Of a DNA stretch of 58,658 nt, positions 8,998 to 17,976 are shown one piece after another. A model generated the notes under the pieces. The model was not told the DNA's origin, did not search any database, and worked only from the letters and a program-made list of their open reading frames with translations. Origin of the DNA: Candidatus Babelota bacterium (GTDB taxonomy: Bacteria; Babelota; Babeliae; Babelales; Vermiphilaceae); NCBI GenBank assembly GCA_029262555.1, contig JAJCZE010000020.1:1-58658 (forward strand). The letters run 5' to 3'. Position 1 is the stretch's first letter. Each line of letters begins with the position of its first letter. The translations under genes and the position numbers were made by a program.

Positions 8998-9582
8998 CTA
9001 ACCAATATGATATTTCATTTGCCGTTGAATAAATTTCAATACAATGAATGGTGCAACAACTGCCACCATCACTCCCTGCGATGCATTCTGGATGGACCAT
9101 ATCAATGCCACAAATGTAGCCGCTAATAATAAAAACGATCCATACCGAACCGCATCTTTTTTTAATCCCTTTTTACCCAAAAATCCTGTCTTAGTAAACA
9201 ACGTTGTCAGTAATCCAACAATGGCAATGCAGGTGAAAAATGGACCACCCTGGCTTGAACTATACCATTTTAACACTGTAGGAAGATGAAACCAAAATGC
9301 GCTTGCGCCCAATAGTAAATAAACGTTTGCACCTAAATAAATGCGATTCATTACAATGCGCTGCTGTATTGAAATCGCAATCGCACCCGCTGCCAATAAT
9401 CCACCAAACGTAAACGCCGTATTCCATGCTTCAGCAGGAATTTCTTGAATTCGCATATAACGAATAAATCCAAATAATGGCATAAACTGTAAATAATACG
9501 TCCAACTGCTTGGTTTTTTATAAATCGCAGCTATCCAATAGATAATTGCCGCTAAAAAAAGATATTGAAAAATACCTATCAC
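8998..9582 (-). CDS. Multi-pass membrane protein of unknown function
   Basis: No family recognised. The 194-residue protein is mostly hydrophobic, with about six likely membrane segments (near residues 2-20, 55-72, 85-103, 112-130, 145-165, 168-185). It begins two bases after the pth stop on the same strand, so it is probably the last gene of the prs-pth transcript. Any link to pth may be only positional. Confidence 0.7.
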   Translation of the reverse strand: MIGIFQYLFLAAIIYWIAAIYKKPSSWTYYLQFMPLFGFIRYMRIQEIPAEAWNTAFTFGGLLAAGAIAISIQQRIVMNRIYLGANVYLLLGASAFWFHLPTVLKWYSSSQGGPFFTCIAIVGLLTTLFTKTGFLGKKGLKKDAVRYGSFLLLAATFVALIWSIQNASQGVMVAVVAPFIVLKFIQRQMKYHIG

Positions 9583-9584
9583 GA

Positions 9585-10121
9585 TTATCCTTTCTCAGAA
9601 TTTGTAAGTGCGCTCTCGATCATATCAACCGCTTGATCAACCTGCCCATGCACTTGATCTTCTGGCGCATCAAATTTTTGTAATACATACTCAGCAACAT
9701 CTTCTTTACGCTCCGGACGCCCAATGCCAAATCGAAGGCGCTTAAACTCTGGGCCACACACTCCAATAATAGATCGCAACCCATTATGCCCACGATGACT
9801 CCCACCCGCTTTAAATGCAAGCGTGCCAAATAGCTTTTCAAGCTCATCATGCACTACGAGTATATTTTCAGATTTGATGCCCTGCTTTAAAAGCAATGGA
9901 ATTACTTTGCCCGATTCGTTCATAAACGTTTGTGGCTTGATTAAAAGAATTCGTTGATCTGCAATAGTAATATCAGCGATCTCCATCGGCCCTTTTTCCT
10001 GCCAAGTACCATAATAGCGATCGGCTAATGCATCGAGCACTAAAAAGCCGGCATTATGCCGCGTAAAAGAAAAACGTGGGCCAGGATTACCCAAGCCAAT
10101 AATTGCTTTAATTGTGTTCAT
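9585..10121 (-). CDS. pth: Peptidyl-tRNA hydrolase
   Basis: Releases tRNA from peptidyl-tRNA dropped by ribosomes. The 178-residue protein has the family features: GLGNPGPRFSFTRHNAGF (catalytic His22), MNESG, VHDELE (usually HDELD) and GHNGLRS. Length is near the usual 190. It overlaps the preceding small exported gene by 14 bases, and is downstream of a PRPP synthetase on the same strand. The prs-pth proximity is also common in other bacteria. Confidence 0.95.
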   Translation of the reverse strand: MNTIKAIIGLGNPGPRFSFTRHNAGFLVLDALADRYYGTWQEKGPMEIADITIADQRILLIKPQTFMNESGKVIPLLLKQGIKSENILVVHDELEKLFGTLAFKAGGSHRGHNGLRSIIGVCGPEFKRLRFGIGRPERKEDVAEYVLQKFDAPEDQVHGQVDQAVDMIESALTNSEKG

Positions 10122-10335
10122 CTTTATCTACTTCAACTTTAACGCTTTCAGTCGCCTTAGCTACCGCTTTATCCATTGCACGAACTGTTTGTGCAGCGTC
10201 ATCACTAGTGCGTTGAGAGCCTAAAAAAAACGCCAATACCCTTGCTTGCGCACCTGGTAGTGCTGCATCCTCAGCGCATTGCAGTGTAAATTGTGCACAA
10301 CACAAACTAATCAAAAAAAACAGTACTTTTTTCAT
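10108..10335 (-). CDS. Small exported protein between prs and pth
   Basis: The 75-residue product has a signal peptide (MKKVLFFLISLCCAQFTLQCA) and a short Ala-rich, charged mature part with no recognised fold. The start at 10335 is chosen because GGAG lies eight bases upstream. A GTG five codons earlier overlaps the prs stop and is less likely. It overlaps pth by 14 bases, which suggests coupled translation. Confidence 0.6.
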   Translation of the reverse strand: MKKVLFFLISLCCAQFTLQCAEDAALPGAQARVLAFFLGSQRTSDDAAQTVRAMDKAVAKATESVKVEVDKDEHN

Positions 10336-10346
10336 TGCAACTCCAT

Positions 10347-11264
10347 TCACAAAATAATCTTTTTAATTGCATCTACCAGTATGCCGCTTACATCAAAAAC
10401 TGCAATTTTTGGCGCTGCTGCAGCCTCCTTTGAAAGAGAAAGCGTATTGCTCACAAAGAGTTTCAAAAAAGCGCTCTTTTCAATCCGCTCAATTGCTGGT
10501 CCGGCCAAAACAGGATGCACAAAATAGCCATATATTTCTTGATAGCCCATTGCTGGCAACGCATTACAAACATTCACGGCAGTGCCACCCGTCGCAATAA
10601 TATCATCGAGCATAATACCGATAGTTCCAGAACAACCGCCTTCATGCCTGAGAATGCGCGTTTGATCTGCAGCAAATCGCTGTTTTGAAAAGATAAGCGT
10701 GCCAACCCCAATCATATCAGCCACCACCTGCACATAGTCTGATGCACCCTTATCTGGTGCAATGAGGCAGGTATTTGAAAGCGATAAAAACTCTTTTTTA
10801 ATATGATCAGCAATAACGGCTTGCGCTTTCAGATTGTGTACCGGGATAGAAAAAAATTCAATGGCGCTCGGTTCATGTAAATCAAGCACAATTAATTCAT
10901 CGATTCCGGATGCTTCAAAAAGCTTTGCAATCAGTTGCGCGCTGCCGGGCTTTCCTGCAATACTGCTGCGTTCTTGCCGGGCATATCCCAAATAGGGGAC
11001 CACTGCAATAACTCTTTGCGCTCCTGCATTTTTTAATTCTTGTGCCAAAAAAGCAACGCCCAACGTATGTTCATTTACCGGCGCGCCGGTTGATTGCAAA
11101 ATAACAACTGTTTTGCCGGCATAATACTCTGAATGCTCAAGCGATACTGTAATTTCACCGTCCGCAAATTGACGATAACGAGCAAGATGCAATTCCTGCC
11201 CAAGCGCTGCTGTTATGTTTTGTGCTAATTCCGTTTTTTCAAGCGCAATGCATATAGCTTTCAT
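10347..11264 (-). CDS. prs: Ribose-phosphate pyrophosphokinase, divergent paralogue
   Basis: Makes PRPP from ribose-5-phosphate and ATP for nucleotide synthesis. The 305-residue protein keeps FADGEI, YLGYARQER (ATP region), DLHEP (catalytic His) and the PRPP-loop-like LDDIIATGGTA. The loop has A where class I enzymes have D (DTGGT), and DLHEPSAIEFF replaces the usual DLHxGQIQGFF, so it is divergent. The start at 11264 is the ATG with GGA seven bases upstream; a TTG four codons earlier is the alternative. A second, more canonical Prs with a signal peptide is at 52-53 kb. Confidence 0.87.
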   Translation of the reverse strand: MKAICIALEKTELAQNITAALGQELHLARYRQFADGEITVSLEHSEYYAGKTVVILQSTGAPVNEHTLGVAFLAQELKNAGAQRVIAVVPYLGYARQERSSIAGKPGSAQLIAKLFEASGIDELIVLDLHEPSAIEFFSIPVHNLKAQAVIADHIKKEFLSLSNTCLIAPDKGASDYVQVVADMIGVGTLIFSKQRFAADQTRILRHEGGCSGTIGIMLDDIIATGGTAVNVCNALPAMGYQEIYGYFVHPVLAGPAIERIEKSAFLKLFVSNTLSLSKEAAAAPKIAVFDVSGILVDAIKKIIL

Positions 11265-11288
11265 ACTTCTATCCAATGGACCAGGTAC

Positions 11289-11322
11289 TAAAAAGGCCCG
11301 CTTTAAAGCAGGCCTTTTTTAA
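11289..11322. terminator. Intrinsic terminator
   Basis: AAAAAGGCC, then cgctttaaagca, then GGCCTTTTTT. Lies downstream of the Skp/OmpH-like gene and upstream of prs on the minus strand. Confidence 0.88.
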
Positions 11323-11335
11323 AAAATATCAATAC

Positions 11336-11911
11336 TTATGCAGTAGCTGTAGCTTTTGCACCGTTAGCTTGTGCAAGCTTTCTTGATTCTGTATCAACGC
11401 GATTAATTGCATCTTTAGTAATGTCACCGTTGTTTTCATCTTTAGTGTACATTACACGGCCAGTCATTTTATCAATAACTGCATCAACGCCACGCTCTTT
11501 TGCAACAGCAACAATTCCTCTTTCTACTTGCTCTGCAAGCACTTCTGTTTCTTTTTGCATTGTTACTTTGATTGTCTCTTCTTCTTCACGAACGCGCTCT
11601 TCTAAATCGCGACGTTGCTTATCAAGCTCACGCCCTTTTTTTGCAAGCACTTGCTGATCCATAGTAGATGCTTTTGCTTTCAAATCAGCATCAGTTTGCG
11701 CAAGCTTTTCTGCTTCAGCTTTGATTGCAGCCGATGCTTTATCGCGCATTGCATCAATTCGAGCGCCAACTCTTTTACCTTCTTCACATTCTCTCATTGC
11801 TTCAAATGAATCTACAAACGCAATGTTCAATGGCTTATCGGCCACTTTTGCATCTAAAGACAATGCAGACGCTGCTAATACCACTACTGATAACATAAGT
11901 TTCTTTTTCAT
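11336..11911 (-). CDS. OmpH/Skp-family periplasmic chaperone
   Basis: Skp-type proteins hold unfolded outer-membrane proteins in the periplasm. The 191-residue product has a signal peptide (MKKKLMLSVVVLAASALSLDA), an IAFVDSFEAM strand typical of the OmpH start, a long charged coiled coil (about residues 45-135), and a C-terminal GVDAVIDKMTGRVMY return strand. The start at 11911 has AGAGG upstream; a longer frame to 11986 would overlap the ATPase stop and lacks support. Its presence implies an outer membrane. Confidence 0.85.
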   Translation of the reverse strand: MKKKLMLSVVVLAASALSLDAKVADKPLNIAFVDSFEAMRECEEGKRVGARIDAMRDKASAAIKAEAEKLAQTDADLKAKASTMDQQVLAKKGRELDKQRRDLEERVREEEETIKVTMQKETEVLAEQVERGIVAVAKERGVDAVIDKMTGRVMYTKDENNGDITKDAINRVDTESRKLAQANGAKATATA

Positions 11912-11982
11912 ATAATTTCCTCTTTGGAAGTTGATAAGATCGATTGAGACCTCGTTTACTCTACGTTTGATCTCAAAAATAG

Positions 11983-14673
11983 TCAACTCTCACGCGCATA
12001 CCACCAGCGCGAAATCAGCTTACGAATTTCTTCAATCACTAAGATTGGAAATGTAACGCAGACAATCAATGCCCAATCAGATGCAGAAAGTGGCGTTGTT
12101 TTAAATAGGTATTGCATAAACGGAACATATACTACCACAAACTGTAAACTCAAAACGAGCATAGTTGCAGCAACAAGCCATTTATTTGAAAACAGTCCAA
12201 TTGTAAAAAGAGATTTTTGCTCAGAACGACAATTCCACGCATTAAACCACTGAAACATCGCCATAGCGATAAGCGTAATTGTACGCGCATAGGGGATTGA
12301 AGCAGGCGTACCATCATATGCCCATGAAAAAAGGGCAAAGGAAGCAAGCCCCATAGGAATGGCAAAATAGATTGTTTTTAAAAGTACACTTCCATCTACT
12401 AGTCGCACTTTTTCTTTCAACCAATTTGCCTGCAACAGATCGTCTTCTGGTGGCTCCATAGAAAGCCCTACATCTAAAAAACCATCCGTCACAAAATTAA
12501 GCCATAAAATTTGAGATGCCATAAGCGGAAGTGGAAGGTTGGTAAAAAGCGCAATTAAAACAATGAGAATCTCTCCCATATTCGTTGAAAAAAAATACAG
12601 TACTACACGGCGCAAGGTATAAAAAATATGGCGTCCTTGCTCAATCGCACTAATAATATTTACAAACGAATCATCAAGCAGTACTAAATCGGATGCTTGC
12701 TTGGTTACCTCTGTGCCAATTCCTCCCATTGCAATGCCTAAATCTGCGGCTAAAAGCGATGGCACATCATTCACGCCGTCTCCCGTCATTGCCACAATTT
12801 TGCGCTGTTTATGCAGTAAATCAATAATGCGCGCTTTATCGGCAGGATTAACCCGAGCAAACACCGTTACACGATTAAGCTGCTGCAATAACTGCTCATC
12901 AGACATATCTTGCAATTCTTTGCCGGTTAAAACTTCATCACCTTCCCTAAAAATTCCCACCTTTTTTGCCACGTATAATGCTGTATCTTTATGATCTCCA
13001 GTCGCCATAATAATATGCATGCCAACCTTTCGTGCTTTATTGATTACCTCAGCAACCTCTTTTCGAATGGAATCTTGAATACCGCACAAGCCAAGAATTC
13101 CCAACCCGTTTTTGAGCACTGCTTCATACGCATCAAGCTGTTCTTTTTGAGACGTTCCCGATGGAATTGCATCTAATGCACATGCTTTTGAAGCAATGGC
13201 CACAGTACGAAGTCCCTCTTTTAAAAACTCGTCCACCCCTTTTTTACAAAACTCAGAAACATCACTCACCCGCTCAAAGACCACTTCGGGCGCACCAATT
13301 AAATACACCACACATTTTCCATCATACTTATAAAATGCAGCATGGTATTTTCGCTTAGAATCAAATGGAATTTCATACAGTAACTGATATTTCGATTCAA
13401 GCGCTTCTTTTTTTAAGCCAAGCTTTTGTGCAAATACAGAAAGTGCTAATTCCGTAGGATCTCCTTTAATATCAAACACTCCCACCTTCTTATTAAAAGA
13501 GCTTTCTGTTGTATTTAAAAGCTCTGATGCAATGCCCATCTGCTCAAGCGCAGGATGCCCGGAAAGCTCAGCTACGTTTCCATTATCAAATACGTCACCG
13601 TCAGGAAAATATCCCTCACCCGAAACCGTATAGTTTTGTGATGCAGTAATAACCTGCGTTACCATCATTTCATTACGCGTTAACGTACCAGTTTTATCAA
13701 TTACAATAATGTCCGTACGCCCCAGCGCTTCTACTCCTTGCAGATTTCTGATTAATACCTTTTTCTGCGCCATTCGATACGCACCCGTTACCAATACCAG
13801 CGTAAGCACTACCGGCAGCCCTTCTGGAATCACACAAATAAAAAGTGCCGTAAGCATCACTGCAAGCTCTTGAAATGGACGCCCAAAAAGCAACCCAACA
13901 ATCAAAAGCCCAACGCACATAATTAAAACACCGGTCAAAATAAAATACGCAAGACGATTCAGCTCTTTTTTAAGAGGAATATCGGTATCAATTTCTTCGA
14001 TCGTTTTGTGCAACTTTCCAATTTCAGTTTCTGCCCCAGTGGCCACCACGATGGCAGTCCCTGTTCCTGATAATACGGACGTACCGCGAAATACCATGTT
14101 ATTTTGATTGGAAACTTGCGTGTCAGAACCAATCGGATCATCCACCTTAAAAACAGGTGTTGATTCGCCCGTGAGTACCGCTTCATCAACCTGTAGCCGC
14201 ACTTCTGTTACAATGCGTGCATCCGCCGGCACGCGCTCCCCTTCTTTGAGTACAATCAGATCACCGGGCACTAAATCTTCATCCGGAATAATTTCATGCT
14301 TTCCATCCCGAATCACTACCGATTTCGTTGTGATAAATCGGCGCAAACTTTCCATAATATTGCTCGTGCGCCCTTCTTGAATCGTGCCTACAATTGCATT
14401 AAAAAAAAGGACACCGCTAATAATAAAGGCATCCATTCGATGCTCGCCTACAACAAAAATGATCACTGCAGCGATCAATAAAATATAAATTAAAGGACTT
14501 TGAAATTGACTGATGAAGATTGAAAGCCACGTATCTTTCTTTCCTTCCGGAAGAATATTTTTTCCATTTTGCGAAAGCCTACGCTGCACTTGCTCCATTG
14601 AAAGGCCACGCGAGCTATTTGTTTCTAATTCTTTTTCTATCTGAGAAACGGTTTGCCGATATGCGTTTAGCAT
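11983..14673 (-). CDS. Cation-transporting P-type ATPase, Ca2+/P2 class
   Basis: The 896-residue pump has an N-terminal cation-ATPase domain, an actuator motif TGES, PEGLP in the fourth membrane segment (typical of Ca2+-type pumps), the phosphorylation motif DKTGTLT, hinge motif TGDGVNDVP, and four or more C-terminal membrane helices. Ion specificity (probably Ca2+, or another divalent or monovalent cation) is inferred from class only. The ATG at 14673 is preferred over a GTG four codons earlier; GGA is seven bases upstream. It stops 71 bases before the Skp-like gene on the same strand. Confidence 0.93.
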   Translation of the reverse strand: MLNAYRQTVSQIEKELETNSSRGLSMEQVQRRLSQNGKNILPEGKKDTWLSIFISQFQSPLIYILLIAAVIIFVVGEHRMDAFIISGVLFFNAIVGTIQEGRTSNIMESLRRFITTKSVVIRDGKHEIIPDEDLVPGDLIVLKEGERVPADARIVTEVRLQVDEAVLTGESTPVFKVDDPIGSDTQVSNQNNMVFRGTSVLSGTGTAIVVATGAETEIGKLHKTIEEIDTDIPLKKELNRLAYFILTGVLIMCVGLLIVGLLFGRPFQELAVMLTALFICVIPEGLPVVLTLVLVTGAYRMAQKKVLIRNLQGVEALGRTDIIVIDKTGTLTRNEMMVTQVITASQNYTVSGEGYFPDGDVFDNGNVAELSGHPALEQMGIASELLNTTESSFNKKVGVFDIKGDPTELALSVFAQKLGLKKEALESKYQLLYEIPFDSKRKYHAAFYKYDGKCVVYLIGAPEVVFERVSDVSEFCKKGVDEFLKEGLRTVAIASKACALDAIPSGTSQKEQLDAYEAVLKNGLGILGLCGIQDSIRKEVAEVINKARKVGMHIIMATGDHKDTALYVAKKVGIFREGDEVLTGKELQDMSDEQLLQQLNRVTVFARVNPADKARIIDLLHKQRKIVAMTGDGVNDVPSLLAADLGIAMGGIGTEVTKQASDLVLLDDSFVNIISAIEQGRHIFYTLRRVVLYFFSTNMGEILIVLIALFTNLPLPLMASQILWLNFVTDGFLDVGLSMEPPEDDLLQANWLKEKVRLVDGSVLLKTIYFAIPMGLASFALFSWAYDGTPASIPYARTITLIAMAMFQWFNAWNCRSEQKSLFTIGLFSNKWLVAATMLVLSLQFVVVYVPFMQYLFKTTPLSASDWALIVCVTFPILVIEEIRKLISRWWYARES

Positions 14674-14750
14674 TCTACTATCCACTCCATTGAGAGGTTC
14701 ACTGCTTTTGATACAGCGTATCTAAAAAATGAAGAGCGTAAAGAGAGGTC

Positions 14751-15323
14751 TTAAAAATCATCGAATAATGAGCATGAACTGGCCGAAGAAGGCGTTGCCG
14801 ATGAGTCTTTATAATATTCAGCTGGTACCTTTTCTGGTAGTGCATCCGGATTAGCATCTGGCCCAGCAACCAATGGAGTTCCTCCCTGCTCAAATAAGGC
14901 GGTAATCATATCGCATCTAATTTCATCAGAGCGTTTTTTTACTGCAATATAGCGCTCATGCACGGCAAGCAACTTATTTTTTTTCTTCAAATACTCTCTT
15001 AAATCGTCTTTGCTTCTCTTTTTTGTATGCACTTTCTGCCACAATGAGTTATCGACATATTGCAATACACGACTTGCAAAATAATTAGCTGGATTGGAAT
15101 GTTTCTGAGATCTTTCAAAGAGAGTGATAAGTTCTTTTCTCAGGTTAAGCCAAGCAAAAGGTGACCGGCGGTTCCCCCGATAATGAGACCCCTCTCCAAA
15201 ATAGCCTGTTTCCTGAGAATAAATCACGCCAATAGTAGCAATCTCACCTGATTTTTCACATACCTGAGCAGCGCCATTTACAGAAAAAACTGTTGATAAG
15301 CCAAGTAAGAAAAGAATATACAT
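14751..15323 (-). CDS. Exported protein of unknown function
   Basis: The 190-residue product has a signal peptide (MYILFLLGLSTVFSVNGAA), a charged helical middle (HTKKRSKDDLREYLKKKNK) and a Ser-rich C-terminus ending CSLFDDF. No family recognised. The start at 15323 is chosen for the GAGG five bases upstream. Two upstream in-frame ATGs are possible but less well placed. Confidence 0.65.
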   Translation of the reverse strand: MYILFLLGLSTVFSVNGAAQVCEKSGEIATIGVIYSQETGYFGEGSHYRGNRRSPFAWLNLRKELITLFERSQKHSNPANYFASRVLQYVDNSLWQKVHTKKRSKDDLREYLKKKNKLLAVHERYIAVKKRSDEIRCDMITALFEQGGTPLVAGPDANPDALPEKVPAEYYKDSSATPSSASSCSLFDDF

Positions 15324-15377
15324 ACACACCTCATGCATTGAAATATTCGTACCGCATAAGGCACAAAAAAGCAACTG

Positions 15378-16028
15378 CTAGAGTCTTATTTCATCGTAAG
15401 AATCCACAATCAAATCGGCGCTTGCAACCAACTCACGCTTTCCAGATGTAGTAATACCAACGCAATACATACCTGCCGCTTGTGCTGCTGCAATACCATG
15501 AGATGAATCTTCAATCGCAATGCATTCCTCCGGACGCACGCCAAGCATTTTCGATGCATGTAGATATAAATCGGGATGAGGTTTTGGCCGTGCTACATCC
15601 GCAGCATTATACATGTGCGTGCCAAACAGCTTTTCAAGCCCAAGCCGTTGCGCTGCGAGTGCTAACGAACCGGGATCACTATTACTCGCAATAGCCGCCT
15701 TTAAGCCCGCTTTTTGCACGCGCTTGAAAAAATCAAAAAATCCTGGAATAAACGAAAGGTCAGCACGATACGCTCGTTGTATTTTTTCACATAACTCTTT
15801 TTGAATCGTATCTAAACTATCCGTTACTTTAAATTTTTGTATTAAAAGATGCGCTATTGGCACAAGGCCCAAGCCCAAAAGTTTATCTGAAAAAGTATCC
15901 AGCGCATCCTCTTTAATACGAATGCCTCGCTCTTGCAAAAACTCTACCACCGACTGCACCCAAAGTGGCTCAGTATGGGCAATCGTATTATCGTGATCGA
16001 AAATAATCGCTTTGATATTCTTTTTCAT
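15378..16028 (-). CDS. HAD-superfamily hydrolase, beta-phosphoglucomutase/phosphatase-like
   Basis: A 216-residue Rossmannoid phosphohydrolase of HAD subfamily I. Motif I is FDHDNTIAHTEPLW (nucleophile Asp, with N in place of the usual G of DxDGT), motif II is ASNSD, motif III is the K in RPKPHPDLY, and motif IV is IEDSSHGIAAAQAAG. A helical cap lies between residues of about 20 and 85. The substrate is likely a small phosphosugar or nucleotide, not determinable here. The start at 16028 follows AAAGGA. Confidence 0.88.
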   Translation of the reverse strand: MKKNIKAIIFDHDNTIAHTEPLWVQSVVEFLQERGIRIKEDALDTFSDKLLGLGLVPIAHLLIQKFKVTDSLDTIQKELCEKIQRAYRADLSFIPGFFDFFKRVQKAGLKAAIASNSDPGSLALAAQRLGLEKLFGTHMYNAADVARPKPHPDLYLHASKMLGVRPEECIAIEDSSHGIAAAQAAGMYCVGITTSGKRELVASADLIVDSYDEIRL

Positions 16029-16063
16029 CTTAATTCCTTTGATGTACTGTAAGCATATCAATA

Positions 16064-16091
16064 AAAGAGGCTGCCCGAAAGCAGCCTCTTT
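16064..16091 (-). terminator. Intrinsic terminator
   Basis: AAAGAGGCTGC, loop ccgaaa, GCAGCCTCTTT. Downstream of the small exported gene at 16132-16464. Confidence 0.9.
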
Positions 16092-16131
16092 ATATCTATT
16101 TTGAAAAACTATTGATTACTGACCCACACCT

Positions 16132-16464
16132 TCAGAAAGTGGCATACGGTATAGTTGCAAAATATGCCCATACTCCATTTTGAGCTTGGAAAATAACAAT
16201 AGATTGCGTTGTAGCTGTTGGCAAAAATGTGATTTCTCCATTAGGTTCTTTATATAGATGCAGCATAGAATCTCCAAAATCATCATCAGTATAACTATCT
16301 GAACTATATGAACTACCTGAATCATCTGAACTGCAATCAACACTTCCAAACGGAGATGAACCCTCTGAAAAACAGCACTCCACACCTAAATTATCAGGCT
16401 CTGACGCTGACGCTTGAGAAACGCTTGCTGAAAATAGCAACGTCACTAGAAATAACTTTTTCAC
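16132..16464 (-). CDS. Small exported Ser/Asp-rich protein, GTG start
   Basis: The 110-residue product begins with a signal peptide (VKKLFLVTLLFSASVSQASA in reading frame) and has a low-complexity acidic stretch (SSDDSGSSYSSDSYTDDD). No family recognised. GTG at 16464 is chosen because the leader ATGGGGGTTATTGTGAAA matches the one before the genes at 4754 and 20738 exactly in layout. The upstream ATG of that leader (16476) is in frame and could also initiate. Confidence 0.65.
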   Translation of the reverse strand: MKKLFLVTLLFSASVSQASASEPDNLGVECCFSEGSSPFGSVDCSSDDSGSSYSSDSYTDDDFGDSMLHLYKEPNGEITFLPTATTQSIVIFQAQNGVWAYFATIPYATF

Positions 16465-16669
16465 AATAACCCCCATTATTAATGAAATTAATACATCGTT
16501 TAGTGGCACTATTAAAAATAGACGTGCCAGGTATTTTTATACCAATTACCATAATCTTTTTTTGGCAAAAGCATATCCAGAGCCAACTTTTTATATATTT
16601 TTTCCGCCTATGCATAAGTAATCTACGCTAAAGCCACGCCGGCCAAGAGCTCTGGCGGACAGCCAAAAT

Positions 16670-16915
16670 CTATAGAAATCTCTTTTTTATAAATGCACGA
16701 CCTGATTGTGACTTCAAATACTTTTCGAACTGTTTTGCTGTATTCATATCTTTAAATAGGGTACAAGAAACCAACTGCCATGGCTTATCTTTTTTTGTAT
16801 GAATTGACCCACCAGAATTATGGGTTTTTATACGCTCATTAACATTTGTGGTATACCCAACATAGATAGTTTGAGGATAGTTAATTGAACGAATTAAATA
16901 AACGTAATAATACAT
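16670..16915 (-). CDS. GIY-YIG domain protein (UPF0213/YhbQ-like)
   Basis: The 81-residue single-domain protein has the GIY-YIG nuclease-fold signature as VYLIRS...IYVGYTTNVNERIKTHNSG, followed by KPWQLVSC and EKYLKSQSGR. Small proteins of this type are putative DNA-repair-related nucleases of unclear substrate. Length is normal for the family. Confidence 0.88.
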   Translation of the reverse strand: MYYYVYLIRSINYPQTIYVGYTTNVNERIKTHNSGGSIHTKKDKPWQLVSCTLFKDMNTAKQFEKYLKSQSGRAFIKKRFL

Positions 16916-16983
16916 GATGAATAATCGAAAATAATGATTTAATGTATACTCTTGCCCGTCGCCGCCTTCGGCTTTTTCGGGCA

Positions 16984-17068
16984 GTCTTCGCTTTTTCTTT
17001 TAATGGCGCCAGCCAGACGAAGCCAAATTTTTAACAAACTCTCAGATAAAAAGTAACTAAGCGAAGAC
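16984..17068. other. Inverted repeat downstream of ssrA
   Basis: gtcttcgctt (16984-16993) is the reverse complement of aagcgaagac (17059-17068), the segment immediately after the tmRNA 3' CCA. A smaller hairpin (gcccgtc... cgggc, about 16956-16981) lies beyond. Possibly involved in 3' processing or termination of ssrA. Confidence 0.4.
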
Positions 17069-17430
17069 TGGTGGAGGCGATGGGAGTCGAACCCATGTCC
17101 GCAAAGCTACAAACCTCAAGTACTCCATGCAAAGTCTTTGAATATACTTATGTAACGCCTCAAAGACACAGCTTGTTACAAAAGACTTCTTTGTGATACT
17201 GCACCAGGCTACAAAAATGTTGAACCTTACCTGGGAGTCCTCTCTTAATTATACGAGTTAATCAAACTGAAAGGCACGTCTGATTAAACAAGCCTGCTAT
17301 CGACTAGGCGAAAGCTGGAACAACTGAAGAGTTGTCATTTATTGTTTGTAATGATCTTATTAACGAGCTTTCATCACGGCTCGGCATGCACTCAAAGCTT
17401 CCAACAATACGTCGAAGCCAGTACGCCCCC
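17069..17430 (-). ncRNA. ssrA: Transfer-messenger RNA (tmRNA)
   Basis: One-piece tmRNA of 362 nt. On the minus strand it starts GGGGGCGTACTGGCTTCGAC, has the conserved GTGCATGCCGAG segment, and ends in a tRNA-like arm GGTTCGACTCCC followed by ATCGCCTCCACCA. The 5' GGGGGCG pairs with 3' CGCCUCC as an acceptor stem. The tag frame reads ...NDNSSVVPAFA before UAG; the exact resume codon is uncertain. smpB lies immediately upstream, a classic rescue pair. Confidence 0.95.
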
Positions 17431-17523
17431 GAATATTTCAATGAAGATTTTTTTGGTCTCTTTTAGTATACCATAGCATCAAAGAAGCGGTCAAACGTCC
17501 AATTACCCCTCTGATAGGCACTA

Positions 17524-17976
17524 TTACCAACGGCCTTTTATCTCTCGCTCAGTCTCACGCTTAATATCTTGTTCGCGCAGATGCTGCTTTTTGCCCGCAG
17601 CTTTTTTATGCTTTGCAATTCCAAGCTCTACCTTGGCAATGCCCCGTTTATTGAAATAGATTTTAAGCGGGACAATGGTAACACCTTTGGTAGACATATC
17701 GCCAATCAGCTTATTTAATTCACGACGATGAATCAGAAGCTTTCGATGGCGCGTGGCATCATCTTCCTTTTTTTCATACGCCTTATCATACGGGGTAATA
17801 TGACAGTTATTCAGATACAGTTCTCCTTTTTTGATTGTTGCAAACGATCCTACAAGCGAAACTTTACTTGCGCGAATTGATTTCACCTCATCGCCCGTTA
17901 GCACGATACCAGCCTCAAAGCGATCAAGAATCTCATAATCATGAAATGCTTTTTTATTTTGCGTGATGATCTTCAT
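17524..17976 (-). CDS. smpB: SsrA-binding protein
   Basis: Binds tmRNA and brings it to stalled ribosomes. The 150-residue protein has NKKAFHDYEIL, EAGIVLTGDEVKSIR, and a C-terminal basic tail (KHKKAAGKKQHLREQDIKRE) of the normal type. The start at 17976 has AAGG five bases upstream and lies inside the 3' end of the DUF2062 gene (23-base overlap). It sits 93 bases upstream of ssrA on the same strand. Confidence 0.96.
   Translation of the reverse strand: MKIITQNKKAFHDYEILDRFEAGIVLTGDEVKSIRASKVSLVGSFATIKKGELYLNNCHITPYDKAYEKKEDDATRHRKLLIHRRELNKLIGDMSTKGVTIVPLKIYFNKRGIAKVELGIAKHKKAAGKKQHLREQDIKRETEREIKGRW

Noticed and set aside
11336-11986. Longer Skp-like frame starting at 11986
   Set aside because: It would overlap the ATPase stop and put 25 charged residues before an otherwise perfect signal peptide; AGAGG supports 11911.
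17069-17110. tRNA-like sequence with GGTTCGACTCCC and CCA
   Set aside because: It is the 3' tRNA-like part of tmRNA, not an independent tRNA gene.
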